NCBI RefSeq assembly: GCF_002811945.1
Contig: NZ_NPDX01000004.1
Coordinates: 1 to 64,000, forward strand
DNA length: 64,000 nucleotides
Origin: Leptospira harrisiae
Lineage (GTDB): Bacteria; Spirochaetota; Leptospiria; Leptospirales; Leptospiraceae
Reading direction: 5' to 3'
Both the position numbers and the translations under genes were made by a program. Under the pieces are notes generated by a model. That model had not been told where the DNA came from. It was given only the letters and a program-made list of their open reading frames with translations, and did no database searches. This document shows, piece after piece, positions 9,103 to 19,606 of this stretch (positions are counted from its first letter, which is position 1; each line of letters begins with the position of its first letter).

Positions 9103-10800
9103 CTATTTAGTGAGTGATTCCTCTGGAACTGTTTCTTTAAACTGATCCAAAGTATAAATTTCGTATTCATACCCTTGTTCGGTGAGGAAGAGTTGTCTGT
9201 TTTGACCAAATCTCTCTTCGTTAGTATCACGCGAAATCAACGAGTAAAATATAGCTGTATTGTCTTGGGATTTCGGACGAAGGATCCTTCCTAGACGCTG
9301 CGCCTCTTCTTGCCTCGAACCAAAGGTTCCCGATACCTGAATGGCTATGTTTGCATCTGGTAAGTCGATAGAAAAGTTTGCCACTTTAGATACCACAAGT
9401 TGTTTGATTTGTCCTGTACGGAAGGCCTGGTAGAGTTCCTGTCTTTCAGGAAGAGGAGTTTTTCCAGTAATCAAAGGAATTTTGAAAGTATTGGAAATCT
9501 CTTCTAACTGATTGATGTACTGTCCAATCACCAAAATGTTGTTAGTGGAGTGTTTTTTTAGGATATAACTAATCGCCCGAAGTTTTTCAGGATTTTCTGA
9601 TGCCAAACGGAATTTTTCACGGTCATCCGCCACAGAATATTTCATACGAAGGTCATCTTCCATAGGAACACGGATCTCCACACAATTGGCTTCCGCAATC
9701 CATGACTTGGCTTCGAGTTCCTTCCAAGGTACATCGTATTTTTTAGGACCGATGAGGGAGAACACATCTTCTTCGAGTCCATCTTCACGCACAAGAGTTG
9801 CCGTTAAACCTAACCTGCGTTTGGCTTGAAGTTCCGATGTCATACGGAAAACAGGAGCTGGTAATAAGTGAACCTCATCATACACAATCAGTCCCCAGTT
9901 GTTGGCACTGAAGATATGAAAATGTGTAAAGTCCCCACCTTTTTTCTTCCTATGAGTTAAGATGTTATAAGTTGCAATTGTGATGGGTTTGATTTCTTTC
10001 ATCTCACCCGAATACTCACCAATGTCAGACTCTGGGATATCGGTTTTGTCTAAAATTTCATTTCTCCACTGGCGAATGGACAAAGTGTTCGTTACAAGAA
10101 TCAGAGTTTCTGCTCCGACAATTTGCATGACTCCCATACCAACGATTGTTTTTCCCGCACCGCAAGGTAATACAACCACACCCGATCCACCTTCATTCCG
10201 CCCACCGGCATGAAAGGCTTCTACAGAGGCTCTTTGGTAATCACGCATTCCAAATTTAATTCCGCTGATGGTAACAGGACGTAAGTTGAATGGATATTTA
10301 TTCCCTTCATCGTAACCTGCAAGGTCTTCCACTGGAAAACCAATTTTGATTAACGCTTGTTTGATGTGACCACGGTATTCTTTTTTAATACGAATTTTAT
10401 CACCTTCCATTCCATCCACAAAGGGTTGAACGGCACGGTTGTTAGCAATTTCTGTGATGAATCCTTTTTCATTGGAAATGATATACAATTCCCCGGATTC
10501 TTCTTTTACCAGTTTTACTTTTCCGTAACGAGAAATTTGTTCTCTCACTTCATTCATTACGTTCTTTGGAACGGAATAACGAGCAAACTTTGTTAATCCT
10601 TCAATGATCTCTTCGGCAGTCATTTTGATAGACGCTGCATTCCACAAAGAGAGTGGAGAGATGCGATAGGTATGCATATATTCCGGGCTTTTTTCAAGCT
10701 CTGCGAATTTGGCAATGAGGTCCCGACAGGCTTCAAATTCTGGGTTATCCACCTCAAGAAGCATTGTTTTATCACTTTGTACGGTGAGTGGCTTGGTCAT
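9103..10800 (-). CDS. XPB/Rad25-type superfamily 2 DNA helicase
   Basis: The 565-residue helicase has an N-terminal helicase-C-3-like region (about 1-130), RecA-like domain 1 with Walker A PCGAGKT (about 212-218) and DEVH box, GLTATLVRED motif III, and RecA-like domain 2 ending with motif VI QRLGRILRP. A DEVH rather than DEAD box and the FGxRQEEAQRLGR ending are typical of bacterial XPB, which unwinds DNA and is linked to repair. The start at 10800 is preferred over an upstream codon at 10815 because AGGGAA lies just upstream. It is followed by the aminotransferase gene eight bases later. Confidence 0.9.
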   Translation of the reverse strand: MTKPLTVQSDKTMLLEVDNPEFEACRDLIAKFAELEKSPEYMHTYRISPLSLWNAASIKMTAEEIIEGLTKFARYSVPKNVMNEVREQISRYGKVKLVKEESGELYIISNEKGFITEIANNRAVQPFVDGMEGDKIRIKKEYRGHIKQALIKIGFPVEDLAGYDEGNKYPFNLRPVTISGIKFGMRDYQRASVEAFHAGGRNEGGSGVVVLPCGAGKTIVGMGVMQIVGAETLILVTNTLSIRQWRNEILDKTDIPESDIGEYSGEMKEIKPITIATYNILTHRKKKGGDFTHFHIFSANNWGLIVYDEVHLLPAPVFRMTSELQAKRRLGLTATLVREDGLEEDVFSLIGPKKYDVPWKELEAKSWIAEANCVEIRVPMEDDLRMKYSVADDREKFRLASENPEKLRAISYILKKHSTNNILVIGQYINQLEEISNTFKIPLITGKTPLPERQELYQAFRTGQIKQLVVSKVANFSIDLPDANIAIQVSGTFGSRQEEAQRLGRILRPKSQDNTAIFYSLISRDTNEERFGQNRQLFLTEQGYEYEIYTLDQFKETVPEESLTK

Positions 10801-11133
10801 GGTATTCCCTCTCAATTTAACCAGGCTGGGAAGAGAAACCGCCCTGTCAACTCATTTGATTTTAATAGATTTTCGATGTGTTTTCGACGTGTTTTTCAGG
10901 CAAATCCAGAATATTTGGAACAAAGTGGAGTAACCAACCGTCTAATCTTAGTTACTCTATACCTTTTCTATTATTTTTTTTAGATTGACTGATTTTGTTT
11001 TTATGGGCGTTCCCAATGGGATTTTAGTTTCCCACTCTAAATTTCCAAGGGTCAGGCTCACTCCGGGGTGCGCTTACGCTCCCGCCAGCTTCTCGTCGTT
11101 AGACGATCCGCTGGCCTTACGCCCTCCGGATCC
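10801..11133. other. Intergenic region between dusA and helicase genes
   Basis: The 333 bases between the dusA stop and the helicase start contain no supported gene. The half next to the helicase is AT-rich and would carry its promoter. The half next to dusA (about 11049-11133) is sharply GC-rich and foldable, and is listed separately. Confidence 0.6.
11062..11130. repeat. GC-rich foldable intergenic element
   Basis: The outer arms TCCGGGGTGCG (11062-11072) and CGCCCTCCGGA (11120-11130) are complementary apart from one G-T pair and one mismatch. Inside them, GCCAGC pairs with GCTGGC and TCGTC with GACGA around a GTTA loop, giving a long imperfect hairpin. The base composition is far more GC-rich than the surrounding sequence, and the element ends four bases from the dusA stop. 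I believe it resembles dispersed intergenic repeats of Leptospira, but only one copy occurs in this window. It could act as a terminator or mRNA 3' stabiliser for dusA. Confidence 0.55.
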
Positions 11134-12105
11134 TTAACGCTTCAAATAATCCTCTAAAATAGATTCATTGGCACCTGTTAGATGCATTCGGTCAGTGAGA
11201 AATTTCCGATATTCCCGGGCTCCCTTTTCTCCATAATAAAGACCCAAAATATGCCTAAGGATATGGTGCACTTTTCCCTCTTTTTTTAGGACAAGCCGAA
11301 TATAAGAGATTAGTTCTGTAAGCACTTCTTCTCTAGAAAGAGGATTTTCCTTGGAACCAAAGTAAAATTGGTCCACTTCATGAAACAAAAATGGATTGTC
11401 GTAGGCGGCTCGCCCGATCATCACTCCATCTACTTTGGTTAGGTGCTCTTTAATTTCTGAATGGGTTTTAATTCCCCCATTGATCGTGATGGTTAAACTA
11501 GGAAAATCTTCTTTTAATTGGTATACGTCTTGATAACGGAGAGGCGGAACCGTTCGATTTTCTTTGGGTGAAAGTCCTTCTAAAATTGCAATCCTTGCAT
11601 GTACGATACAATGGTCGACCCCTGCATCTTTGATTTTAGATACAAAATGGTATAAATCTTCGTATGTTTCTTTTCCATTCACACCAATCCGGTGTTTGAC
11701 GGTCACAGGGATTTTGACCTTTGCTTTACAAGAAGAAACCATCTCCGCCACAAGGTTTGGTTCTTTCATAAGACAGGCACCGAAACTGCCACTTTGTACT
11801 CGGTCCGAAGGACAACCTACATTCAAATTGATTTCGTTATACCCACAGCTTTCCCCAATTTTGGCACATTCAGCAAGTGCCAAAGGAGAATCTCCACCTA
11901 ACTGAAGTGCAATGGGATGTTCTTCTTTTGAAAAATCGAGATATCGATGGTTGTCTTTTCCACGAAGAATGGCACCTGTGGTCACCATCTCCGTATAGAG
12001 TAACGCGTGTTTGGAGATAATCCGCATAAAAAAGCGGAAATACCTGTCGGTCCAGTCCATCATCGGGGCAACAGAAATGCGGTACGATGGAACGGGACTT
12101 GTCAA
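11134..12105 (-). CDS. dusA: tRNA-dihydrouridine synthase A
   Basis: This 323-residue FMN enzyme reduces specific uridines in the tRNA D-loop. The N-terminal [14 protein letters not shown] segment, the [14 protein letters not shown] motif with catalytic Cys98, and VKHRIG and NGGI FMN-binding strands match the DusA subgroup. The start codon is TTG at 12103-12105, supported by an AGGAG eight to twelve bases upstream; no in-frame ATG fits. It begins 10 bases after flhA ends, so it is probably the last gene of the flagellar export operon. Confidence 0.93.
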   Translation of the reverse strand: MTSPVPSYRISVAPMMDWTDRYFRFFMRIISKHALLYTEMVTTGAILRGKDNHRYLDFSKEEHPIALQLGGDSPLALAECAKIGESCGYNEINLNVGCPSDRVQSGSFGACLMKEPNLVAEMVSSCKAKVKIPVTVKHRIGVNGKETYEDLYHFVSKIKDAGVDHCIVHARIAILEGLSPKENRTVPPLRYQDVYQLKEDFPSLTITINGGIKTHSEIKEHLTKVDGVMIGRAAYDNPFLFHEVDQFYFGSKENPLSREEVLTELISYIRLVLKKEGKVHHILRHILGLYYGEKGAREYRKFLTDRMHLTGANESILEDYLKR

Positions 12106-12115
12106 AAAAATTCTC

Positions 12116-14230
12116 CTATGCTTCTTGCGGGTGTTCCTCTCTGGATGGAAGGCTTAAAACAGAAGCGATTTCTGTGGGAACCCCTCTATGGATTTCTTCA
12201 GAAGCAATTACTGCAAAGTTCCTGGGGGGTAGTTCCTTTGTCAAAAAGAATGCAAAGGCTTGTCTTAGGTATCTAGAAACCACAAAGATCAGGAACCTGT
12301 TCTCATCCAAAGCCTTTTGTAATTCGTTATATACCGATTCCAAAATTCTCACACGAACATCATGAGGCAGGATGATGAGTTTACTTCCATCCGTTTCATC
12401 TAGAGTGATACTTTTATTCATACGATCAATGATCCGTGGATCAATGGTGACCACATGTAACTTTCCATCTGGTGAAAGGAAGTCATTGATGATTTGGCGA
12501 GATAATGCTTGTCTAACATGTTCTGCTAAATCAAAAGGATTGTTGGTTCGTGGAAGATGATTTGCAATGGCATCCATAATTTTTGGAAGGTTTTTAATCG
12601 ACAATCCTTCTGCCAAAAGATTCTGCAAGGTTTGTTGGATGATCCCAAGGCGACCTTGTTTATCGTAATCCAATTCTCCCACAAGAGTGGGATGAGTTTG
12701 ACGTAAATGTTCAAGAAGGGCTTTCACCTCTTCTCTTCCAAGGAGTTGCGAAGCATAATTAGAAATCAGTTCTTTTAAATGAGTGATGATGACCGTAGAT
12801 GGATCCACGACCGAATAACCTTTGTTCTCTACTTCAATTTTATCATTTGGATCAATCCAAGTGGCTTTCAATCCAAAGGCTGGCTCCGTAAAAGGTTCAC
12901 CCACAATGGCTTCCAAATTACGTGCTGTATTGTTCATAGCCATCAAACGGTCTGCTCGCACTGCAGATTGTCCAACAACCACTCCATTGATTCGAATACT
13001 ATAATTATCGTGAGGGATTTCTAAATTGTCTATGATTCGAATGGCTGGGATCACGAGTCCAAAATCGATTGCAAATTTTTTGCGTGTGTTCGCAATTTGC
13101 TCCAGTAAATGTCCACCTGACGAAGCGTCAACTAACGGCAGTAAATCGCGGCCAAGTTCCACCTGAATGGCTTCGACAGAAATTTCTTTGATATAATTCT
13201 CTGGTTTTTTTTCTTGGACTTTTTCCTGGGCAACGTTTTCAATTTTTTTGATTTCTTCTTTTGCCACTTGTTCAATAGAATATCCCAAATAACCAATGGC
13301 TCCCGCTAAAAAGAGTAGTGAGAAAAATGGCAGTCCAGGGATCAAACTAGAAAGACCAAGGGCTCCTGAAACCACATACAGAGTTTTTGCGTTTCCAAAA
13401 AGTTGATCTTTGATTTCCACTGTGAGTTTTTTTTCTGAACTCGAACGTGTGACAATGATACCGGTTGCAGTTGTCGATAGTAATCCTGGGATTTGCGAAA
13501 CAAGTCCATCCCCAATCGTAAACTTTCCATACGTTTCTATCGAAGCAAGAAAGGACTCTCCACGAATTGTGGAACCAATCAATATTCCACCGAGTAAGTT
13601 GATAGCGGTGATGATTAATCCCGCTCTTACATCCCCTTGTACGAACTTCGATGCTCCATCCATAGCCCCATAAAAATCAACTTCACGTTGGACTTTTTTT
13701 CGTTTTACCTTTGCCTCTGCTTCAGTGATCGCACCACTATTAAGTTCCATATCAATGGACATTTGTTTTTGTGGTAATCCATCGAGTGTAAACCTTGCTG
13801 CCACTTCCGAGATCCGTGTCGCACCTTTTGTGATGACTAACACCTGTACAATGGTAAGAATAATAAAGATAATCAGACCAACAACATACTTACCAAGTCC
13901 CGATTCTCCACCCACCACAAAGGTTCCAAATGCTTCAATGACACTGGAATTCATTGCAGGGCCTTTGGATAAAATTTGTCTTGTTGTTGATACGTTTAGT
14001 GCTAATCGAAATAACGTGGTGATCAGTAGGATACTAGGAAAAATCGAAAATTCACTGGGTTCCGTTACTGACAAAGCAGTCATGAGGATCAGGAGCCCGA
14101 GTCCAATACTCACAACAATGAGAATGTCTAAGACAAAGCCCGGCAGCGGGACAATCAACATTCCCAAAATCAGAAGTGTTCCCACTCCTAATATCAAATC
14201 GGATTGTTTGAGTATATCTCTAAAGTTCAT
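12116..14230 (-). CDS. flhA: Flagellar export gate protein FlhA
   Basis: The 704-residue product has normal FlhA length. The N-terminal third has about eight membrane helices with the conserved FHIPEP-family loop ([16 protein letters not shown] and the basic [22 protein letters not shown]). The C-terminal cytosolic domain (from about 340) forms the nonameric docking ring for chaperone-substrate complexes. FlhA conducts protons and opens the export gate of the flagellar type III system. The ATG is four bases after the flhB stop. The protein is complete and in operon order. Confidence 0.96.
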   Translation of the reverse strand: MNFRDILKQSDLILGVGTLLILGMLIVPLPGFVLDILIVVSIGLGLLILMTALSVTEPSEFSIFPSILLITTLFRLALNVSTTRQILSKGPAMNSSVIEAFGTFVVGGESGLGKYVVGLIIFIILTIVQVLVITKGATRISEVAARFTLDGLPQKQMSIDMELNSGAITEAEAKVKRKKVQREVDFYGAMDGASKFVQGDVRAGLIITAINLLGGILIGSTIRGESFLASIETYGKFTIGDGLVSQIPGLLSTTATGIIVTRSSSEKKLTVEIKDQLFGNAKTLYVVSGALGLSSLIPGLPFFSLLFLAGAIGYLGYSIEQVAKEEIKKIENVAQEKVQEKKPENYIKEISVEAIQVELGRDLLPLVDASSGGHLLEQIANTRKKFAIDFGLVIPAIRIIDNLEIPHDNYSIRINGVVVGQSAVRADRLMAMNNTARNLEAIVGEPFTEPAFGLKATWIDPNDKIEVENKGYSVVDPSTVIITHLKELISNYASQLLGREEVKALLEHLRQTHPTLVGELDYDKQGRLGIIQQTLQNLLAEGLSIKNLPKIMDAIANHLPRTNNPFDLAEHVRQALSRQIINDFLSPDGKLHVVTIDPRIIDRMNKSITLDETDGSKLIILPHDVRVRILESVYNELQKALDENRFLIFVVSRYLRQAFAFFLTKELPPRNFAVIASEEIHRGVPTEIASVLSLPSREEHPQEA

Positions 14231-14234
14231 TTGC

Positions 14235-15485
14235 TTATGCCATTCCTACTTTTTTTTTAAACTTCTCAAGAGTGATAAGGATTTGCACCACTGCTTGAAA
14301 GAACTCTTGCGGGATTTCTTCTCCCACTTCCACTTGCGCATATAAAAGGCGTGCTTGTTTAGGGCTTTCAACGATCGGAACATCATTTTCGCGAGCGATC
14401 CTTCGTATTTCTAATGCTAGGCGATTCTCTCCTTTCGCAATCACACGAGGTGCAGAATCCCTTCCCATTTCATAGGATAGTGCTACTGAATAATGTGTGG
14501 GGTTGGTTATGACAACGTCAGCCTTTGGAACTTCACGAAGCATATTCCCCTGCATCATGTCACGTGCGAGTTGCATCCTACGATTTTTCATCACAGGATC
14601 CCCTGAATCTTCTTTCATTTCACGTTTCGCTTCCGAAGGCGTTTGTTTTAATGATTCTTCAAATTCAGACTTTTGAAAAAAGAAATCAGCAACGGCAATC
14701 CCCAAAAGCAAAAGTCCTACCGCCATCATAATCTTAAATCCAGAATAGGTGATAAGGGAAATTGCCTGCATCATACCCATATTTCCCGTCAAAAGGACTT
14801 TTAGAAAATCTCCGGAAATTAAAATATAACTAATCACTCCGATTAACACTACTTTTGCGAGCGACTTCACTAAATTAAACAATGTTTGGCGATTCGGCAA
14901 TACACGTTTAAAGTTAGGTGTGATACGGTCAAAACGAAAAGACAAAGCTCTCGGTGAAAACATAAACCCAACTTGAACCACATTTCCAACAACTGCAAAG
15001 ACAAGAGTAATCGCAAGAACAGGCCAAAGCAGGTTAAAAAAATCACGGGATACACCAGAGAGAATCACCCGGAACTCTTCAGCCCCAAACCGGTCTAGTT
15101 TCATTCCCATAGGCAGGTATTTTTTGATAAAAATTGCAGTATTTCTAATAAATGTATCACCTAGAATAAACAATACGCCAGTTCCACCTAACAGAACCAA
15201 AGTAGAAGCAACTTCGTTTGATTTAGGTACATTCCCTTTCTCTTTTTCTTCTCGCCTACGACGTTCACTTGGTGGTTCCGTTCTCCCTTCGTCAGCAGCA
15301 GCAAAGAGTTGGAGTTGGATTTCATAGTATCCAGTGGAAAAAAAAGCGGAAGTTGACAGAGTTTTTATATGCGACTCAGGTTTTGAATTGATAGAAAAAA
15401 TTTCTAATCCACCAAACAATGATCTGACCCAAGAAAAAAATTCGATCTTTTCATTACCCAATACATTTTTAATACAATCTTTCAT
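14235..15485 (-). CDS. flhB: Flagellar export switch protein FlhB
   Basis: FlhB sets substrate specificity of flagellar export through self-cleavage. The autocleavage motif NPTH is present at about residues 328-331, after four membrane helices and a charged linker. I chose the ATG at 15485 because it forms an ATGA overlap with the fliR stop; a GTG four codons earlier (15497) is less likely. The family hallmark [22 protein letters not shown] only begins at about residue 68, so this protein carries an extra N-terminal segment of roughly 60 residues compared with E. coli FlhB. Confidence 0.95.
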   Translation of the reverse strand: MKDCIKNVLGNEKIEFFSWVRSLFGGLEIFSINSKPESHIKTLSTSAFFSTGYYEIQLQLFAAADEGRTEPPSERRRREEKEKGNVPKSNEVASTLVLLGGTGVLFILGDTFIRNTAIFIKKYLPMGMKLDRFGAEEFRVILSGVSRDFFNLLWPVLAITLVFAVVGNVVQVGFMFSPRALSFRFDRITPNFKRVLPNRQTLFNLVKSLAKVVLIGVISYILISGDFLKVLLTGNMGMMQAISLITYSGFKIMMAVGLLLLGIAVADFFFQKSEFEESLKQTPSEAKREMKEDSGDPVMKNRRMQLARDMMQGNMLREVPKADVVITNPTHYSVALSYEMGRDSAPRVIAKGENRLALEIRRIARENDVPIVESPKQARLLYAQVEVGEEIPQEFFQAVVQILITLEKFKKKVGMA

Positions 15486-16264
15486 AGGTTTGGCCACTCC
15501 CGAATGAGTAAACTCGCCTTATCCATAGAAATTTGAATCCCTTGTACCATTTGTGTTGCAATAAAAGTTAGAGTTGCAATGAGAGTAAGAGTTCCAATAA
15601 ATACTTTGAGTGGGAAAGACATGGACATCACATTCATTTGTTGTGCTGCTTTCCCCATTAGGCCTTCTGCAAGTGAAACCAAAAACAAAATTCCCATCAC
15701 AGGTAATGCAATTTTAAAAGCCACCACAAACATAGCACCAATGGCTTCTTCCATCAAACGATACAAACCAGCATTTACCTTCCCAGTGAAAGAAATGATT
15801 TTAATTTTTTCAAAGGAATATGCCAGTGTTTCAATGAGAAACCGGTGGGCACCAATAACAAGAAAGAGAGCTGTTGCCATTAAGTTTTTCATAGTACCAA
15901 TGGCAGGGAGTGAATTTTGTGTGACTGGATCTAAAATCTCCGTATATCCAAATCCAATTTGGTTGTTAAAAAATTCCCCTGCCATTTGGAAGGCAGCAAA
16001 CACAAGTGAGACGAGAAATCCAATAAACACACCAACTAACATTTCCGATATTATCAGAATCCCGAAATTGACCATATGGCCGGGGACAGGTGGCATATAC
16101 GTTGCTACAACAGGATAAACAATCAGCGAAACCATAAAAGAAAAGATCATTCGAAGTGAAAAATTGATCGATTCTGATGAGAAAAAAGGTGCAACAAGGA
16201 AAAGTCCGAGCAGTCGAACTAAGACAAAGAGAAAAGATTGAAAGTGTAAAACAAATGGTTCCAT
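15482..16264 (-). CDS. fliR: Flagellar export gate protein FliR
   Basis: A 260-residue polytopic protein of the FliP5-FliQ4-FliR1 export gate. It has the expected series of hydrophobic helices, the GEFFNNQIGFGYTEILDP block typical of FliR, and the C-terminal FPLKVFIG motif. It lies directly after fliQ and overlaps flhB by four bases. Confidence 0.95.
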   Translation of the reverse strand: MEPFVLHFQSFLFVLVRLLGLFLVAPFFSSESINFSLRMIFSFMVSLIVYPVVATYMPPVPGHMVNFGILIISEMLVGVFIGFLVSLVFAAFQMAGEFFNNQIGFGYTEILDPVTQNSLPAIGTMKNLMATALFLVIGAHRFLIETLAYSFEKIKIISFTGKVNAGLYRLMEEAIGAMFVVAFKIALPVMGILFLVSLAEGLMGKAAQQMNVMSMSFPLKVFIGTLTLIATLTFIATQMVQGIQISMDKASLLIREWPNL

Positions 16265-16265
16265 A

Positions 16266-16529
16266 TCATATCTTTTCTATCATAAAAAAAATTTCACGAG
16301 TATAGTCTGTCATCACTCGAACCATCCATGCCGAAAAAAAAACAATCACGGCAAAAATAGAAACAAGTTTTGGTACAAAAGCTATAGTTGGTTCTTGGAT
16401 AGAGGTAGTTGTTTGCAGGATACCAACAATTAGTCCGACTACAAGTGCAGTAATCAGGATGGGACTAGATATTTTTAATGTGACTATGAATGCTTCTCGG
16501 AGTAAATTGACTACATCGACTTCTGTCAT
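16266..16529 (-). CDS. fliQ: Flagellar export gate protein FliQ
   Basis: An 87-residue protein with two membrane helices, the usual FliQ size. It begins [14 protein letters not shown] and contains the [17 protein letters not shown] hairpin motif. The ATG at 16529 forms an ATGA overlap with the fliP stop and has AGGAG upstream, so an in-frame start 13 codons earlier is rejected. It is a subunit of the FliPQR core of the flagellar export apparatus. Confidence 0.95.
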   Translation of the reverse strand: MTEVDVVNLLREAFIVTLKISSPILITALVVGLIVGILQTTTSIQEPTIAFVPKLVSIFAVIVFFSAWMVRVMTDYTREIFFMIEKI

Positions 16530-17335
16530 TTGTAACTCCTTACAAGCTCTAAAACAAGCAAGTTCCATCCATCAATCAGAATAAAGAGAATCAGTTTTAG
16601 TGGCAGTGAAATCATCACCGGCGGCAACATCATAAAACCCATAGCAAGAAGTGCAGATGCAACAATCAAATCGATCACGATAAACGGAATGAAGATATAA
16701 ATACCAATAATAAAAGCCTTTTTGATTTCACTTAACATAAAAGCGGGAACCAAAACATAGGAAGGTACATCTTCAAAGGATTTTACATTTTGAACTTTCC
16801 CAATTTTCAGAAACAAAGCAACATCCTTTGTTCCATCTTTTCCCAATTGGCGAATCATAAATTGGCGAAGATGTTTCATAGATCCTTCCATCATCGCCGT
16901 TTGGTCAATTTTTCCATTTAAGTATGGTTGGAGGGCTTCATCATTCACCTTACCAATGGTAGGTGCCATAATAAAAAAAGTAACAAAAAGGGCAAGACCC
17001 ATCATCACTTGGTTTGGTGGTAAGTTTTGTAAAGAAAGTGCTCGTCTCACAAAATCAAACACAATCACCACCTTCGTAAACGAAGTGACACTCATCACAA
17101 TTGCCGGTGCCAACGAAAGAATGGTCACAAGGAAAAGGATCATCAGAGACAAACTTGTTTCTTTTGGACCTTTCGCCTCATTTACATTAAACGATAAATT
17201 CGGAATAGGAATTCTTGTTCCTTTATCTTGGGCCATAAGCCCAGTAAACCCACCCGCAGTGATTAGAAACAGAATCCCAATGAGAAAAATAATTGATTTA
17301 TGTCTCTTAAGGAAGGATAAAAAACGGAATTTCAC
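16526..17335 (-). CDS. fliP: Flagellar export gate protein FliP
   Basis: This 269-residue FliP has a cleavable signal-like segment (about 17-35), as in other FliP proteins. The conserved family blocks are present: [36 protein letters not shown] and the C-terminal MGFMMLPP. It forms the pentameric part of the export gate. The start is a GTG overlapping the fliO stop as GTGA and is backed by AGGGGAG. Confidence 0.95.
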   Translation of the reverse strand: MKFRFLSFLKRHKSIIFLIGILFLITAGGFTGLMAQDKGTRIPIPNLSFNVNEAKGPKETSLSLMILFLVTILSLAPAIVMSVTSFTKVVIVFDFVRRALSLQNLPPNQVMMGLALFVTFFIMAPTIGKVNDEALQPYLNGKIDQTAMMEGSMKHLRQFMIRQLGKDGTKDVALFLKIGKVQNVKSFEDVPSYVLVPAFMLSEIKKAFIIGIYIFIPFIVIDLIVASALLAMGFMMLPPVMISLPLKLILFILIDGWNLLVLELVRSYK

Positions 17336-18120
17336 GACTCCCCTCCTTCCAACAATTCACGGTGTTTGCGTAGGCGCTCCAGTCCTTCTTTCGCTTTCCT
17401 TTGGATCTCTGCTGCCCCATCAAATTCCAAACTTTCCATCTTCGAAGGGTTGATGCGAATTTTTCTTTGTGCTTTGCTTTGTAAACTTTCGAGGACAGTT
17501 TCCAAAAAATTAGGAACGTACGGGTCCGCTTCCTCTTTCATTTTTTGAATTTGTGATTTTTCGTCGGGTGCTGTCACTTCAGTGAGTAAACTCACAGATC
17601 CATCAGCGACACCTAACACAAGCGTACGACCGCCCACTTCGACAATTTGAACTGATTGTGTAGCAGAAAGTGACAAACTAGACAAAACTTTCATAAACCC
17701 TTTGACAGGATATTTTGCCGACTTTGTTTTTTGCATTTGCAAGATGAGAAAATATCCTGCACCCACTAAAATACTTAAAATAAATAAAATTTTTAGTAAA
17801 ATCCAAGTGGCAGAAGGGGAATCATCCGGATTTTCTGCATATCGCTCTTGGATTAGATTAGTTTCTTCGTTCCCTCTAGGAACCTCTCCCACATTCGTTT
17901 TGTTAGTGTTAGATGGTCCTTCAAACCTAGGTGGAGAATTTGAATTATTGGCATCGGCAGGTTTAGATTTGGAATCACCCAATTCCTGGCGAAGGATTTG
18001 GTCCAATTCCTTAGTTTCTGCATTTTGAGAAAAAAGAGGAGAAACAAAAAATACGAGAATCAGGCAAAAGTACATAACTTGCCCCTTTCGTTTTTGTGGC
18101 CTCTCGGTTTTACGAATCAT
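17332..18120 (-). CDS. fliO: Flagellar biosynthesis protein FliO
   Basis: A 262-residue protein with an N-terminal hydrophobic signal segment, a Ser/Asn-rich periplasmic linker, one transmembrane helix (about 104-124) and a cytosolic domain with the FliO-type [33 protein letters not shown] strand series (positions about 135-170). FliO assists assembly of the FliP ring. The ATG overlaps the fliY stop as ATGA. Sequence conservation in FliO is low, so position between fliY and fliP is part of the evidence. Confidence 0.9.
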   Translation of the reverse strand: MIRKTERPQKRKGQVMYFCLILVFFVSPLFSQNAETKELDQILRQELGDSKSKPADANNSNSPPRFEGPSNTNKTNVGEVPRGNEETNLIQERYAENPDDSPSATWILLKILFILSILVGAGYFLILQMQKTKSAKYPVKGFMKVLSSLSLSATQSVQIVEVGGRTLVLGVADGSVSLLTEVTAPDEKSQIQKMKEEADPYVPNFLETVLESLQSKAQRKIRINPSKMESLEFDGAAEIQRKAKEGLERLRKHRELLEGGES

Positions 18121-19187
18121 TTTTCGCCTTTGAGTCTATCGGTTGGACTTACAATATCGGTAACACGAACCCCAAAGTTTTCATCGATGACCACAACCTC
18201 ACCTTTCGCGATGAGTTTGCCGTTTACAAGTAAATCCACTGGCTCACCAGCTAACTTATCTAGTTCGATGATGGAACCTTCACCCAAACCCAAAATATCT
18301 TTGATGTACATTTTGGTTCTTCCAAGTTCCACTGTTAGTGCCATTTGCACATCCATGAGGAGGTTGAGGTTTGTTTGTCCCGGGCCACCACCTGCTGTCG
18401 CAAGAGATGGAAAATTAACACCTTTGATTCCAACAGACCCTTGGCCGCCACCCATTCCCATATTGGGTTGCATGTTGACGTTCATTCCGCCGGACTGTTG
18501 TTGTTGTTTTTGGCCACCACCCTTTTGGATATCCAAAACGGAATTTGCCATAGACAATGCGATTACATAATATACTTTAAAAGAACCTACTCCATCAATA
18601 TTCAAACTGAGAGAGGTTTTCACCAAATTGCTGTCATCTGGTAGTTGTAAATCACGGCCTGAATTCACCAACGCAATCTCTGGTGGGCTACCGGACATGG
18701 TGCCACCAAGTTTCATTCCGATTTGTGCTGTCACAGTTCCAAGAATTGGTGACAAGGAATCTTTTAAAGTTTGGAGTTGTGCATTGTCTAGTTGGCCTGG
18801 AGGAGTCATTCCACCCATCATCACACCAGCAATTTTTGCAGCGTTTTCTTGCGCCATAATGAGGCAAACTCGTCCCGCCAAACTTCCGCTAATGGTGGAG
18901 AATAAACTAACGGATTTTGTTCCAAGTTCCTTTTGAATGTCAGCTGAGGAGCTCGATTCGGTGGCAGGGTTCATAAAACGAGTGTTTTTTGCCAAGATCG
19001 TGCCAAGTGTGTTCCCCGCCACCTGGAATGCAGAGCCGATCACATCAGAAATAATGTCGCGGTCAATTGGAGATAGGTTGTCCGATGACGAACTTGCGGC
19101 GCCACTTAAGGAAGAGAGGTCGAATGTATCATCCGCACCTTGTAGTAATGCGTCTATCTCGTCTTGTGAGAGTGAACCTTCACCCAT
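18117..19187 (-). CDS. fliY: Flagellar motor switch protein FliY (FliN-type)
   Basis: The 356-residue switch protein has three parts. The N-terminus has LSQDEIDALLQG, the short motif that in FliM/FliY binds phospho-CheY. A CheC/FliM-like middle domain follows (about 40-215). After a Gly/Gln-rich linker (about 220-260) comes the C-terminal SpoA/FliN domain, with DVQMALTVELGRTKMYIKDI and the closing GEVVVIDENFGVRVTDI (about 285-350). This is the FliY arrangement of Leptospira and Bacillus rather than the short enterobacterial FliN. The first CheC-type helix lacks an obvious ExxN phosphatase motif, so CheY-P phosphatase activity is uncertain. It is the first gene of the export operon. Confidence 0.92.
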   Translation of the reverse strand: MGEGSLSQDEIDALLQGADDTFDLSSLSGAASSSSDNLSPIDRDIISDVIGSAFQVAGNTLGTILAKNTRFMNPATESSSSADIQKELGTKSVSLFSTISGSLAGRVCLIMAQENAAKIAGVMMGGMTPPGQLDNAQLQTLKDSLSPILGTVTAQIGMKLGGTMSGSPPEIALVNSGRDLQLPDDSNLVKTSLSLNIDGVGSFKVYYVIALSMANSVLDIQKGGGQKQQQQSGGMNVNMQPNMGMGGGQGSVGIKGVNFPSLATAGGGPGQTNLNLLMDVQMALTVELGRTKMYIKDILGLGEGSIIELDKLAGEPVDLLVNGKLIAKGEVVVIDENFGVRVTDIVSPTDRLKGEK

Positions 19188-19280
19188 ACCCTTATATCTC
19201 CGGAAAACTTAGGATAATGAGACATAATATGAATCTTTTTGTCACTCAGTTTTTTTCCGAATTGACAAAAAGTAAAAAGA

Positions 19281-19604
19281 TCAGTCGAATGCGCTGGCAA
19301 ATCCATCCGAATAGGCACGGAGGTTGTCATACGAGTAAATTCCCGTGTTGTGGTAGTCACTCCAAACTATGGAAATCGCATAACGACCCACTTTAGTCCA
19401 AGAAAGCAGTTTGATGGACTGGATATGTCCAGTGGCATCTCCGACTTTCCCACCATGCCCACCCCGACAAGTGGCACAAGGGCATTTTTTACGCAGGTCA
19501 AGAAGGGAATACTTTGACCCATGGCCATCCTTCCATTCGATATAAAGCGAATCATCATCGAAGGAAATTTCTTTCGGGAAGGTGGCAAGCTGCGAATTCG
19601 ACAT
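19281..19604 (-). CDS. DUF971 domain protein
   Basis: A 107-residue single-domain protein of the DUF971 / gamma-butyrobetaine-hydroxylase N-terminal-like family (PF06155). The zinc-type cysteine cluster CPCATCRGG (about 41-49), the LYIEWKDG opening and the YAISIVWSDYHNTGIYSYDNLR block are diagnostic. Stand-alone members often sit beside iron-sulfur or Mrp-type genes, but their function is unsettled. It starts two bases after the stop of the upstream PSD fusion gene and is probably in its transcript. Confidence 0.88.
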   Translation of the reverse strand: MSNSQLATFPKEISFDDDSLYIEWKDGHGSKYSLLDLRKKCPCATCRGGHGGKVGDATGHIQSIKLLSWTKVGRYAISIVWSDYHNTGIYSYDNLRAYSDGFASAFD

Positions 19605-19606
19605 TT

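Noticed and set aside
10672..10983. Plus-strand open frames across the helicase start and downstream gap
   Set aside because: Antisense to the helicase N-terminus and without ribosome sites; protein composition is not gene-like.
12007..12365. Plus-strand frames across the dusA/flhA junction
   Set aside because: They run antisense through two well-supported genes.
13725..14345. 206-codon plus-strand frame opposite flhA/flhB
   Set aside because: Shadow frame of strongly conserved flagellar genes; no motif of its own.
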